This document shows positions 17,125 through 25,603 of a DNA stretch of 58,712 nucleotides, one piece after another. Source of the stretch: Candidatus Heimdallarchaeota archaeon. Lineage in GTDB: Archaea; Asgardarchaeota; Heimdallarchaeia; Heimdallarchaeales; Heimdallarchaeaceae. Below the pieces are notes generated by a model. The model was not told the origin of the DNA. It saw only the letters and a list, made by a program, of their open reading frames with translations, and searched no databases. The position numbers and the translations under genes are program-made. Location of the stretch: positions 1 through 58,712 of the forward strand of contig JAEOSZ010000114.1 of NCBI GenBank assembly GCA_016840095.1, given 5' to 3'. The stretch's first letter is position 1, and each line of letters begins with the position of its first letter.

Positions 17125-18837
17125 TTATTTTTTAATTACTTCTTTTTTTACATCAGGAGCTTTTGTTGTACTCTTAGCAGCTGCAGAAGCTTCTCGTAAA
17201 TCCTTACGTGATACTTTGCCAACAACAGTTCGGGGTAAGTCATCTTTGTATTCAATTATAGTTGGTATTTTGTAAGGAGCTAGTTTGTCTTTACAGTAAG
17301 CTTTGAGCTCAGCTCGAGTAAGTTCTTTTGATCCAGGTTCAGCAACTAAGAAAGCTTTAACTTTTTCGGCTGTTCCTTCTTTAACTTGAACAACACCAGC
17401 CATATTAATATCAGGATGAGCAAAAAGAACATCTTCAACATCACTAGGCCAAACTTTGTAACCAGATACAATGATCATGTCTTTGGCTCTGTCAACTATT
17501 GAGAAGTAACCTTTCTCATCCATTGATGCTACATCTCCAGTTCGTAACCAACCTTTGACTAAAACATCATCAGAAGCTTCTTTGTTATTCCAGTAACCTT
17601 TCATTACACTAGGACCTCGTACCCAAAGCTCACCTTCTTTTCCGTATTCAGTGATTTCTTCGTGAGTGTCTTGATCAACAACCATAGCTAGAGTATTTGG
17701 TATAGGAATACCTATCGAATTTAATTTCTTAAGCTCTGGAGTAGCAGGATTAACGTGAGTTACGGGAGAGGACTCAGAGAGACCATATCCTTCAACTAAG
17801 GTAGCTCCAGTTACTTCCTCAAATTTGTTTGAAGTGGTTGCGGGTAAACCTTCTCCTCCTGAAATACACAGATAGAGTGAGGATAAATCGAAGTCTCCTA
17901 CTTTAGGATGTTCTGCAATCTTCTGATAGAGAACTGGAACAGCAAACATGAAGTGAATTTTATGCTTGTGAATGCTTTGCATAACTTCTTCAAGTTGTCT
18001 GGGATCAGGTATAAGATAAAGTAATCCAGTAAGAGCTATTGTCCAAAGGAATGAGGTTGAAAAACCAAAAATGTGAGACATAGGTAAACAACCAGAAATC
18101 TTATACTGTCCATCTGGAAGTTCAGGAAGCCATTCAATCCAATAGGGAAGAATAGTAGCTTGGGCCATGAGGTTATAGTTTGTAAGCATTGCACCTTTCA
18201 TCACCCCTGTTGTTCCTCCTGTGTACTGTAGCACAGCAATATCCTCTTTCACATCGATTTTTGTTTTTATTGCTTTATTTTCTCCTTTCTTTATCAAATC
18301 TGTGTAAACGTGTTCATCAATTACTTTAGGATTCTTTCTTGCAATAATCTTCTTATACAGAAACGCAGTTATTCCTGGTAACTCATCGCCTATTGAAGAT
18401 ATAATTACATGTTTAAGCTTGGTATCATCTTGTACTTCTCTTATCTTATCCAGATAAAGGTCAACTGAGACTATTACTTTAGCTTCACTATCTTGTAATT
18501 GATATCTTATCTCTTTAGAGGTGTATAAGACACTGATTGCAGTAAAAATTGCTCCAAGCGAATTAGTTGCAAAAAATGCTACTATGTACTGAGGACAATT
18601 TGGCATCAGACATGCAACTCTATCACCCTTCTTCACGCCTAATTTTTTCAGAGAATTTGCAAATCTGTTGATTTCCTCTTCCATTTCGCTATACTTCTTG
18701 AATTTTCCTTTGAATTCAGTGATATATCGATCTGGGTACTTCTTAGCTGATTCCCTAAACAATCCTATAACACTGATTTCTGGTATGTCTACTGGATCAG
18801 GAATTCCATCACAGTAGCTCCAAATCTTTTTCGGCAT
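17125..18837 (-). CDS. AMP-forming acyl-CoA ligase
   Basis: A 570-residue member of the ANL superfamily that would activate a fatty or other carboxylic acid to its CoA thioester using ATP. Motifs in order: P-loop TGGTTGVMKG (residues 206-215), GYGLSESSP, the TGD motif in WLRTGDVASMDEKGYF, DRAKDMIIVSGYKVWP, and the C-terminal catalytic lysine context PRTVVGKVSRKDLR. The length is normal for long-chain FadD-like ligases. A Lys/Ala-rich tail of about 20 residues follows the last motif. The start ATG 18837 has GGGAAG just upstream. No beta-oxidation genes are adjacent. Confidence 0.93.
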   Translation of the reverse strand: MPKKIWSYCDGIPDPVDIPEISVIGLFRESAKKYPDRYITEFKGKFKKYSEMEEEINRFANSLKKLGVKKGDRVACLMPNCPQYIVAFFATNSLGAIFTAISVLYTSKEIRYQLQDSEAKVIVSVDLYLDKIREVQDDTKLKHVIISSIGDELPGITAFLYKKIIARKNPKVIDEHVYTDLIKKGENKAIKTKIDVKEDIAVLQYTGGTTGVMKGAMLTNYNLMAQATILPYWIEWLPELPDGQYKISGCLPMSHIFGFSTSFLWTIALTGLLYLIPDPRQLEEVMQSIHKHKIHFMFAVPVLYQKIAEHPKVGDFDLSSLYLCISGGEGLPATTSNKFEEVTGATLVEGYGLSESSPVTHVNPATPELKKLNSIGIPIPNTLAMVVDQDTHEEITEYGKEGELWVRGPSVMKGYWNNKEASDDVLVKGWLRTGDVASMDEKGYFSIVDRAKDMIIVSGYKVWPSDVEDVLFAHPDINMAGVVQVKEGTAEKVKAFLVAEPGSKELTRAELKAYCKDKLAPYKIPTIIEYKDDLPRTVVGKVSRKDLREASAAAKSTTKAPDVKKEVIKK

Positions 18838-18949
18838 AATTCTTCCCTACTTTAATTTACTAATTTTGATAACTAGTTATTTAAAACATTTTCCTTAAAA
18901 TAACGCTGTTCATTAAAAAAATAGAAAAATAAGGAAATTTAATTTATCG

Positions 18950-19681
18950 TCAGCTTAGTTTTAAGAATTTCTTCAACCAATCTGGAAAAATGTATCCCAA
19001 ATACCCACAAAAAACTCCTACTCCTGCAGATATCCAAGCTGCATAATAGAATGGTGAGTAGCCTTCAGGCATGATTAAATCCAGTGCAAATAGAACAAAT
19101 ACTGAAGACACAAAAACACCATAAAATCCAATCAAAACAAATCCTACTTTTGGCATTGCTTGATCACTTTTTGCTGCTTCTCTAAAAGCAAAGAATGCTA
19201 ATAACCCAAATGTAATCAAAGATAGAGCTGCATGATAGATCACGTATGGTTGTGTCTCAGAATAAACTTCATCTTGGAAACGATTTATTACAATTAAACA
19301 TCCTACTGTAATTCCATTTGCTATCCCTGAAAGTGCTACAGAAATTCCTCCTAGATTAAGAAATACCTCATCTAGAAATGCAAAAAGAAACACATTTGCA
19401 ATTGCTGTTACTGTATATGCAATAACTATCCATCCTCCAGCATAATCAATTAGAGGTGAAGGTGATGGATGATAGAAGTTTATCCATTTTCCGAGAGCAC
19501 TTGCTCCGACTCCTAGTGATAAAAAAAGAAAACTTAACGATAAATAGAGGGTGGGTTTTCTCTTTCTTTGAAAGAACTTTTGTATTGTTCTTACAGTTAG
19601 AATTATCATACAAATAGCAATAATTGTTTCAATTATTACTGCTAGTATAGGTATCTCGTTACTCATTGTTTGCCAAACCAT
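18950..19681 (-). CDS. Seven-TM membrane protein coupled to a longin-like protein
   Basis: A 243-residue membrane protein with seven hydrophobic helices, a short basic loop after the first (RKRKP) and no recognised catalytic motif. I chose the ATG at 19681: GGTGA (19691-19687) lies five bases upstream and itself contains the stop of the preceding gene. In-frame GTG and TTG codons at 19690 and 19693 are alternatives. The tight coupling to the longin/roadblock-like gene suggests that the two proteins work together, possibly a small-GTPase regulatory module at the membrane. That is inference only. Confidence 0.75.
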   Translation of the reverse strand: MVWQTMSNEIPILAVIIETIIAICMIILTVRTIQKFFQRKRKPTLYLSLSFLFLSLGVGASALGKWINFYHPSPSPLIDYAGGWIVIAYTVTAIANVFLFAFLDEVFLNLGGISVALSGIANGITVGCLIVINRFQDEVYSETQPYVIYHAALSLITFGLLAFFAFREAAKSDQAMPKVGFVLIGFYGVFVSSVFVLFALDLIMPEGYSPFYYAAWISAGVGVFCGYLGYIFPDWLKKFLKLS

Positions 19682-19686
19682 AATTT

Positions 19687-20133
19687 TCACCAAAATGAAT
19701 CTTTAATCTTCTTTAGCGCTTGACTATCCTTAACTGAATCTTCCCACTTAGCCATAAGATCTTCAATGATGTTTGCCATTTGAATTTCTTGCTCAAAACT
19801 TAGTATTCCAACTTCTGGAAGTTCAATAAAATTGAAAGTTATTTGTGTAATTAATTCAGCTATCATATCATTGATTGATTCTCTTTCAAAATTATCCTTT
19901 ATGTCTTTTACAAGTGCTACAGCAAAGTCGCTAGTTGCTTCAACATAAACTTCATGTGTTTGAGTAGTTAGATAGTTTGCTTCTCCAGCATCAATTTCCT
20001 GCAATACAGTTCTGATTGCTGAAATTACTCCAGAAAATAAAGTTACTTTAGTTACATCATCTTCTTCAGGTGTTCTTTCTTTGAAATATATGGGAACACC
20101 GGTCCTTGAGATAATGTAAACAGCTTGAATCAT
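19687..20133 (-). CDS. Longin/roadblock-like small protein
   Basis: A 148-residue soluble protein. It opens with a hydrophobic strand, then GVPIYFKERTP, a short acidic loop, a helix (SGVISAIRTVLQEI), paired strands and a long C-terminal helix. The order strand-strand-helix-strand-strand-helix and the opening (hydrophobic strand, small polar turn, 'GVPI') resemble longin or roadblock folds, which bind and regulate small GTPases in Asgard archaea and eukaryotes. The similarity is by pattern only. A profile or structure comparison is needed to choose between the two folds. It begins at ATG 20133 and is followed immediately by the 7-TM gene. Confidence 0.65.
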   Translation of the reverse strand: MIQAVYIISRTGVPIYFKERTPEEDDVTKVTLFSGVISAIRTVLQEIDAGEANYLTTQTHEVYVEATSDFAVALVKDIKDNFERESINDMIAELITQITFNFIELPEVGILSFEQEIQMANIIEDLMAKWEDSVKDSQALKKIKDSFW

Positions 20134-20248
20134 TACGTAATAGTATTCAACAAATTTACTTTTAAATCTGGTGAGACTGACAATAGGATATTTTTTTACA
20201 ATTGATACAATCAGAAATGTTTTTGTTTAACCAAGTAATTTTACTATC

Positions 20249-20452
20249 ATGCATATAGTAGTTAATTCAAAACGAGAAAGAGATGCTCTTATTGAACTTT
20301 TCAAAAGTCTTGAGAAGAAAGATATGAACTTCTTTTTGGACTTTGATGAAGAATCCCTTACTTTCTTAGTTGAGATGTTTTTTGATGAGCTTTGTAATTG
20401 TGAGATAGTTATAGACAAAGATGAAGAACCAACAGGAATAATAGAAGATTGA
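20249..20452 (+). CDS. Small acidic protein, unknown
   Basis: A 67-residue protein with no transmembrane segment, net acidic, with a beta start (MHIVVNSKRERD), a Phe/Leu-rich middle and an acidic C-terminus (DKDEEPTGIIED). It sits alone between the longin-like gene and the threonine-synthase-like gene. The composition looks like a real protein and the reverse-strand frame over the same bases is Ser/Lys-rich shadow. No function can be proposed. Confidence 0.55.
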   Translation: MHIVVNSKRERDALIELFKSLEKKDMNFFLDFDEESLTFLVEMFFDELCNCEIVIDKDEEPTGIIED

Positions 20453-20463
20453 TTATGCAATAA

Positions 20464-20473
20464 AGTTATATTG
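20464..20473 (+). promoter_or_regulatory. TATA box, leaderless start of the threonine-synthase-like gene
   Basis: AGTTATATTG is centred about 26 nt before the ATG at 20494, the spacing expected when transcription begins at or next to the start codon. No Shine-Dalgarno sequence is present. Confidence 0.5.
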
Positions 20474-20493
20474 ATTTTTTCTAATTATCTTTT

Positions 20494-21837
20494 ATGAGGA
20501 GCGAACAGATTGTATGCAACAGCTGTGGAAGTTTACATATAGCAACTTCTTTGAGATGTTCGAAGTGTAAAAAACTCATATCTATTCCTCCTATATCTGG
20601 ACCTGAAAAATCCAAAATCCAAGTAAATTCTATGTGGTCTTTCATAGATTTTCTCCCAACATACTCTCATCCGGTTTCACTGCTAGAAGGAAACACTCCT
20701 TTGTTGAAGGTAAATAACATTGAACGTCTTAAGAATCTTAGTTTGAAATTGGAGTTCAGAAATCCAACAGGTTCGTTTAGAGATAGAGCTAGTTCATTGG
20801 TTGTATCAGATGTAGTCCATAGAGAAATTACTAAGGTAATAGGTGCAAGTACGGGTTCTTTTAACATCAGTTTATCTGCATATGCTGCAAAAGCTGGAAT
20901 ACAATCTTATAGTGTCATTCCCCATAATCTAGAACTTAGTAAAATTGAACAAATGAAGATATATGGTAGTGAGATAATTGAAAGAGGAAGTACTGTTGAA
21001 GAATCAATTTTAGAAGCAGAGCAACTCAGTGTTGAATTGAATGCATATTTAGCTACACCAGAAAACAATATTTTAGCTATTGAAGGTCAGAAAACCTTAG
21101 GTTTAGAATTGGCTTTGCAGAAAAGAAATTTCGATGCACTAATTGTACCTCGAGGTTCAGGTTCGCTTATTTACTCTGTTTATAGAGGTTTTGAGGATGC
21201 AATTGCATCAGGTTGGATCAGTAAAATCCCCCGGATTTATGCTATATCTCTTGAAAAATCAAAGAGTGCATCACTTGCTGAATCACTTGAAATTGATCAA
21301 CCATTTCTTCTTGAAGAAGTTAGAGAAACTATTAATTTAACCAAAGGACGAGAAATTGAAATCGGTGCTCAAAAGATGATAGATGAAGCACTACATCTAT
21401 CAAAGAGAGAAGGTTTGTTTATAGAACCAGCTTCAGCTTCTGTTCTTGTTGCAGCTACTGAGTTAGTGGAACAAGAAGAGATTGAAACACAGAATACAAT
21501 CGCCATTCTTTCTGGTACAGGTTTCAATGCACTCAATATATATGCCTCTCAAATGAGAGACCAGAAAAAAGTAGTCTGGGGTTTATCTGAAGGATCAACA
21601 ACTAAATTTGAAATACTTAATCTAATTTCTGAAGGTAAGGCAACTTATGGTATTTCTATCTGGGAATCACTTGGAAAAGCAAAATCCAAGCAATCTATCT
21701 ATCAACATCTCAATGAACTTCAAGATAAAGGATTGATTGTTCTAACTGATAAAGAAACTAAAATTAAAGAGTTCAAAGTAACTAAGAAAGGTTTTGAAAC
21801 AATAGAAAAAATGAAAGATCTAATTGATTTTATCTAG
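20494..21837 (+). CDS. Threonine-synthase-like pseudoenzyme fused to a winged helix
   Basis: A 447-residue protein in three parts: a zinc ribbon (Cys8, Cys11, Cys22, Cys25), a fold-type II PLP domain like threonine synthase (about 60-360), and a winged helix-turn-helix (about 365-440, ending with an 'FKVTKKGFETI' wing). The motif that normally reads NPTGSFKDR reads NPTGSFRDR here: the codon is AGA, so Arg96 replaces the lysine that forms the PLP Schiff base. The cofactor-contact loop ASTGN is ASTGS, and the glycine-rich phosphate loop is degenerate (GSGSLI). I infer a catalytically dead, ligand-sensing transcription regulator. The usual enzyme has no DNA-binding tail. Confidence 0.85.
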   Translation: MRSEQIVCNSCGSLHIATSLRCSKCKKLISIPPISGPEKSKIQVNSMWSFIDFLPTYSHPVSLLEGNTPLLKVNNIERLKNLSLKLEFRNPTGSFRDRASSLVVSDVVHREITKVIGASTGSFNISLSAYAAKAGIQSYSVIPHNLELSKIEQMKIYGSEIIERGSTVEESILEAEQLSVELNAYLATPENNILAIEGQKTLGLELALQKRNFDALIVPRGSGSLIYSVYRGFEDAIASGWISKIPRIYAISLEKSKSASLAESLEIDQPFLLEEVRETINLTKGREIEIGAQKMIDEALHLSKREGLFIEPASASVLVAATELVEQEEIETQNTIAILSGTGFNALNIYASQMRDQKKVVWGLSEGSTTKFEILNLISEGKATYGISIWESLGKAKSKQSIYQHLNELQDKGLIVLTDKETKIKEFKVTKKGFETIEKMKDLIDFI

Positions 21838-21903
21838 CAAATTACACTGTTCTACAGAACTTCAAGAAAATGGTTTTAAAAAATAAAAATAGATGGATTT
21901 TGA

Positions 21904-22239
21904 TTAATTTGTACAATTTCCATCGTGTAATCTTTCTTGAATCATTTCTTGGATCATTTCTTGTAATCTGTCCTGAATCATTTCTTGAATTCTGTCCTGA
22001 ATTCTTTCTTGAAACTGATCACAGTCACAATCACATTCATTTTCACAATCACAATCACATTCACTTAAGCGATTTTGAAGTTGATATCTTTCTTGAATTT
22101 GTTCTTTATCAACATCGCCAAATCTGAAGAATGAGAAATATTCATTATAATTCAGGGCTTGATTTGCTGAAGTAATCTGGACTGTAAAAGTTAGTAGAAC
22201 AGCTAAACTAATGAATAAAGATAATCTTTTTACTTTCAT
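21904..22239 (-). CDS. Secreted small Cys-Asp-rich repeat protein
   Basis: A 111-residue protein with a clear signal peptide (basic MKVKR, hydrophobic core, about 24 residues). It then has a cluster of alternating Cys and Asp (residues 61-73, CDCDC-ENE-CDCDC) and a C-terminal tail of short IQ-E/D-R/M repeats (about residues 78-104), ending with one more cysteine. Seven cysteines in total suggest metal binding or disulfide cross-linking outside the cell. I prefer the ATG at 22239 (GGT upstream) over a TTG four codons earlier. No known family is recognised. It lies between the pseudoenzyme and the ECF operon. Confidence 0.65.
   Translation of the reverse strand: MKVKRLSLFISLAVLLTFTVQITSANQALNYNEYFSFFRFGDVDKEQIQERYQLQNRLSECDCDCENECDCDCDQFQERIQDRIQEMIQDRLQEMIQEMIQERLHDGNCTN
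21931..22012 (-). repeat. 12-bp tandem repeat encoding the IQE/DR-M tail
   Basis: About seven degenerate copies of a unit near AAGAAATGATTC (minus strand) encode the four-residue IQ-E/D-x repeat of the secreted protein. The period matches codon phase, so the repeat is protein-driven or arose by slippage in frame. Confidence 0.7.
22019..22064 (-). repeat. 6-bp tandem repeat encoding Cys-Asp
   Basis: Repeated TGTGAT/TGTGAC units on the minus strand encode the alternating Cys-Asp segment, interrupted by one Glu-Asn-Glu stretch. Confidence 0.7.
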
Positions 22240-22398
22240 GTGTTTTACCAAGGAAATGTCATAATTAATTTATTAATACATTTTTCTTTAGAAAACTAAA
22301 GTATCGATGATTCAGTATCAATCTAAATTAGTTCATCTGCACACCAAAACAGTTATATTTATTTATTCAAGTTACAACTTGAATATTTGTTAGGTGTG

Positions 22399-23199
22399 AT
22401 GATTGTGGAGAAGGAAGTAGGTTTAGGAGAAGTCTTCTTGAGAGAAGTTACTTCGATAAGAAATTTAGCATTAATTGTGACTTTTACTGGATTAGTATTT
22501 CTTTCAACATCGATATTTTTTATAGCAATCCCTACCTCTAGCGGTTTTTTTAACATTGGAGAGGTGTTTATTTATCTTGCTGCGCTAATTGGAGGACCTA
22601 TAACTGGAGCAATTAGTGGAGGATTAGGAGCTTCAATGGCTGATCTAGCTCTTGGATATGGATTCTTTGCACCTGGAACAGCTGTAATAAAATTAGTTGA
22701 AGGATTTGTAGTAGGATTGATTTTTCACTATGGTCGTAAATTACCAAGTCAGATAAAAAATTTCTCCATGGGAGTCTCCAGTGGTGTATTGGTTAGCATT
22801 TCAGCCTTCTATGTTAAAGAGGATTTTGTATTCGGTTTTTCATTCTATTCTACTAAGACATTTGAACTAACTGTACCCGGTTATGTGTTTCTAATAATAG
22901 CTTTATTCTTGAGCATATTAATTTTAATAGTTATTACATTCTTAAAAGAGAAAGGAGAAATGGCTCTAGCTTGCATTATTGGTGGAGTATTTATGGTGCT
23001 TGGGTACTTTATCTATGAGAGATTTATCTTAGGCTATCCAACAGGAGCTGCAGCATCAGAAATACCTTTCAATATAGCTCAAGTAGTACTAAGCGCTTCA
23101 ATAGTGATCCCAATAGTATCCTATCTAAATGATCTTGGAATTTTAAGACGTTCTCAAGAAAAGGAAATTGAAGAGGAAATAGAAATCCCAGCTAAATAA
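22399..23199 (+). CDS. ECF transporter substrate-binding (S) component
   Basis: A roughly 267-residue membrane protein with about six or seven helices. The conserved S-component segment FNIGEVFIYLAALIGGPITG...GGLGASMADLALGYG is present, followed by GTAVIKLVEGFVVGLIFHYGRK; the fold captures a vitamin or metal ion. The substrate is not evident. An AGGTG (22392-22396) precedes both the ATG at 22399, at very short spacing, and a GTG at 22405 at better spacing, so the start is uncertain by two codons. It is the first gene of a three-gene operon with the fused ATPase and the T component. Confidence 0.88.
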   Translation: MIVEKEVGLGEVFLREVTSIRNLALIVTFTGLVFLSTSIFFIAIPTSSGFFNIGEVFIYLAALIGGPITGAISGGLGASMADLALGYGFFAPGTAVIKLVEGFVVGLIFHYGRKLPSQIKNFSMGVSSGVLVSISAFYVKEDFVFGFSFYSTKTFELTVPGYVFLIIALFLSILILIVITFLKEKGEMALACIIGGVFMVLGYFIYERFILGYPTGAAASEIPFNIAQVVLSASIVIPIVSYLNDLGILRRSQEKEIEEEIEIPAK

Positions 23200-23228
23200 T
23201 ATTAGTACTAAAGTAACTTGGTGCAACA

Positions 23229-24866
23229 ATGCTAAAGATAGAGAATCTAAATGTTAAATATCCAACTAATAAAGAAAATGCTCTAAATAATATAAGTTTA
23301 GAAGCTTCAAAAGGAGAATTTATTGTTGTAGCAGGTTCAAGTGGAAGTGGAAAAAGTACTTTAGCTCAAGTGTTAATGACTCTAATTCCAAATTTTGTTA
23401 ATGCAAAAATTACTGGAGATATCTATTTTGATAATCAACCTTTAAACAAAATCTCAAGAAAAGAACTCTCTAGGATATTAGGATATGTTCCGCAATATCC
23501 AAGTGATTTTACAACTTCATTATTAGTAGAAGAGGAAATAGTTTTTCTTTTGGAAAATCTTGGTATATCTCCTGAACAAATAGAATCTAGACTGACTACA
23601 GTTTTATCTGAATTAGAAATTAAAAAACTAAGGGGAAGAGTAATACCCGAGTTAAGTTCTGGAGAATTACAAAGAGTATTTCTTGCAGCTGCTTTAGCAT
23701 ATACACCACCGATAATTATATTGGATGAACCTATTGCAAGAATCGATCCAAAAACAGAAGTCAAACTTGTTAATATTCTCAGAAGTATTGCAGATAAAGG
23801 TAATCTTGTGATAGCATTTGAACATAGATTAGATTATATTGTTCAAAAGGCAGATCGCTTAATTGTCCTTGAGAAAGGAACAATAGTAAGTGATGGACTA
23901 CCCTTGGAATCGATTAATTTACTTAAGGATATTGACCCTCCTGAGCTATCTCGTTTAGAAATTGAAGAAGATGACCTTCTGTTAAATCTTGAAAAGAAGA
24001 TTGAATCATCAAAGATTACAGAAAAACTTGAACGAATAATTGAACAAGAAAATACTCGGAAATCAAGCAAATCAGGCAAGGAACCAATAATCTCTTTAGA
24101 AAAACTCTGCTTCAAATACAATAATAAGACTAATTTGATATTGGATAATGTTGACATCAACTTCCATGAAGGAGAATCTATTGGGTTAATGGGAATCAAC
24201 GGTTCAGGCAAGTCAACTCTGCTAAAGCTCATTTTAGGCATAATTAAAGCTAATAAGGGAGAAGTGATTGTAGATAAATCTAAAGTTAAAAGGATTAGAG
24301 CTGGAAAAAAACAAAGTGTCTTTGTTCCAGAAAATGCAAAACTATTTCTTGTTGGACCAACACCTTTGATAGATTTAGAGAGACTAACTAATGATAAAGA
24401 TGAAGCAAATAAAATCTATAAGAAACTAGAATTGAGAAGATTAATGAAAAGAAAACTCTATCATCTAAGTGAAGGTGAAAGAAGACTCTATGCAATTGTT
24501 AACTCATTTCATTTGCAAAAGAAAATAGTTCTACTAGATGAGCCTACTATTGCTTTAGATAAAAAAGGTAGAGAGATTCTTGAACAGCTAATAGTGCAAG
24601 CAAAAGAGGAAAAGAAAACAATTATTCTTGCCACAAATGATCCAAGAATAGTTACTACTTTTGATAGGTTAATAGTGTTAGAAAATGGTAAAATGTGTTT
24701 AGAAGGAACACCTAGAGAGGTATTGTATAAACTTGAAAAGGAAACAAATCTAATCCCTAATAGAACAGTAAGATTATTACAAAAACTCGAAGAAGAGAGA
24801 GGAATTACGATTCCCAAAATAATCAATCCTGAAGAATTTAACCAACTATTGATGGAGGAAGCATAA
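23229..24866 (+). CDS. ECF transporter fused A-A' ATPase
   Basis: A 545-residue protein of two ABC ATPase domains in one chain. Domain 1 (about 1-235) has Walker A GSSGSGKST, signature LSSGELQRV and Walker B IIILDEPIAR. Domain 2 (about 285-520) has Walker A GINGSGKST, signature LSEGERRLY and Walker B VLLDEPTIAL. Two separate subunits (EcfA, EcfA') are the more usual layout; single-chain fusions also exist. It powers uptake through the S and T components encoded on either side. GGTG lies five bases before the ATG. Confidence 0.93.
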   Translation: MLKIENLNVKYPTNKENALNNISLEASKGEFIVVAGSSGSGKSTLAQVLMTLIPNFVNAKITGDIYFDNQPLNKISRKELSRILGYVPQYPSDFTTSLLVEEEIVFLLENLGISPEQIESRLTTVLSELEIKKLRGRVIPELSSGELQRVFLAAALAYTPPIIILDEPIARIDPKTEVKLVNILRSIADKGNLVIAFEHRLDYIVQKADRLIVLEKGTIVSDGLPLESINLLKDIDPPELSRLEIEEDDLLLNLEKKIESSKITEKLERIIEQENTRKSSKSGKEPIISLEKLCFKYNNKTNLILDNVDINFHEGESIGLMGINGSGKSTLLKLILGIIKANKGEVIVDKSKVKRIRAGKKQSVFVPENAKLFLVGPTPLIDLERLTNDKDEANKIYKKLELRRLMKRKLYHLSEGERRLYAIVNSFHLQKKIVLLDEPTIALDKKGREILEQLIVQAKEEKKTIILATNDPRIVTTFDRLIVLENGKMCLEGTPREVLYKLEKETNLIPNRTVRLLQKLEEERGITIPKIINPEEFNQLLMEEA

Positions 24867-25603
24867 TGTCATTCATGCTTAAGAGAATTTATGATGGGTT
24901 TCTGTATAAGCCAGATAAATTGAATATTCATCCATTAATTGGTATTCTAATCATCTCGATTCAGTTTGGATTTATGATATTGAATCGGAATTGGATTCTT
25001 GCTCTTCTCCTGATTTTAATTGTAATTGAAGTAATTGTTTTTAGAAACATAAGAGGTGCTTTAAGCATTCTTTGGGCTCTTTCTCCAATTATTATTATAG
25101 TTGGAGGATTATCTTTTGCTTTTGGAGGTTGGGTTATTTTGTATCGAGTATTAATGAGGATATTAATAGGTGGTTTGGGATTTTCTCTGCTTTTTACTTT
25201 GGTAAATCCTTCAGATTTAACTCGAAGCTTTGAGAAACTTAGAATTCCTACAAAAATAGCTCTTATACCTTCTCTTGCTTTAACAATGATTCCTAGAATA
25301 GCAAAAGATGCAGAAGATACATTTTCAACACTCAAAATTAGAGGAGAAATTAAAGGATTTTTTTTAAGATGGTTACCTAAAGTTTTAGCAATTTTTATTG
25401 CATCAATCATCTATAGATCGGAATTTCTAGCACAATCTCTCTATTTCAAGGGATTAGGAATTCAGAAAAGAACTCACTACAAGAAAATTCCAATAAGATG
25501 GATTGATATTTTTCGCATTTTCTTATGGTTAAGTTTCATTATAGGCTTTATATTGATTGAAAGGTTCAATATTCTAGAATATTTTCCAGCTTTCTTTATT
25601 TAG
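24866..25603 (+). CDS. ECF transporter transmembrane (T) component
   Basis: A 245-residue membrane protein, five to six helices, with the coupling-helix motif TLKIRGE (an AxxRG-type motif) near residue 153 and a second charged motif near 190. These dock into the two ATPase domains. Its ATG overlaps the ATPase stop by one base (TAATG) and has GGAGGA six bases upstream, so it is tightly coupled. It completes the S-AA'-T operon. The last four bases overlap the convergent symporter gene. Confidence 0.9.
   Translation: MSFMLKRIYDGFLYKPDKLNIHPLIGILIISIQFGFMILNRNWILALLLILIVIEVIVFRNIRGALSILWALSPIIIIVGGLSFAFGGWVILYRVLMRILIGGLGFSLLFTLVNPSDLTRSFEKLRIPTKIALIPSLALTMIPRIAKDAEDTFSTLKIRGEIKGFFLRWLPKVLAIFIASIIYRSEFLAQSLYFKGLGIQKRTHYKKIPIRWIDIFRIFLWLSFIIGFILIERFNILEYFPAFFI

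Noticed and set aside
20227..20460. Reverse-strand frame over the small acidic protein
   Set aside because: Ser/Lys/Ile-rich composition without protein-like pattern; the plus-strand frame at 20249 is the better gene.
21930..22064. Possible CRISPR array
   Set aside because: Repeats are 12 and 6 bases, contiguous, without spacers, and in coding phase of the secreted protein.
21870..22127. Plus-strand His/Phe-rich frame
   Set aside because: It is the mirror of the Cys-Asp and IQE repeats of the secreted protein on the minus strand.
22252..22398. Riboswitch before the ECF operon
   Set aside because: I found no conserved cobalamin, thiamine or other riboswitch core, only AT-rich sequence with a short inverted repeat.
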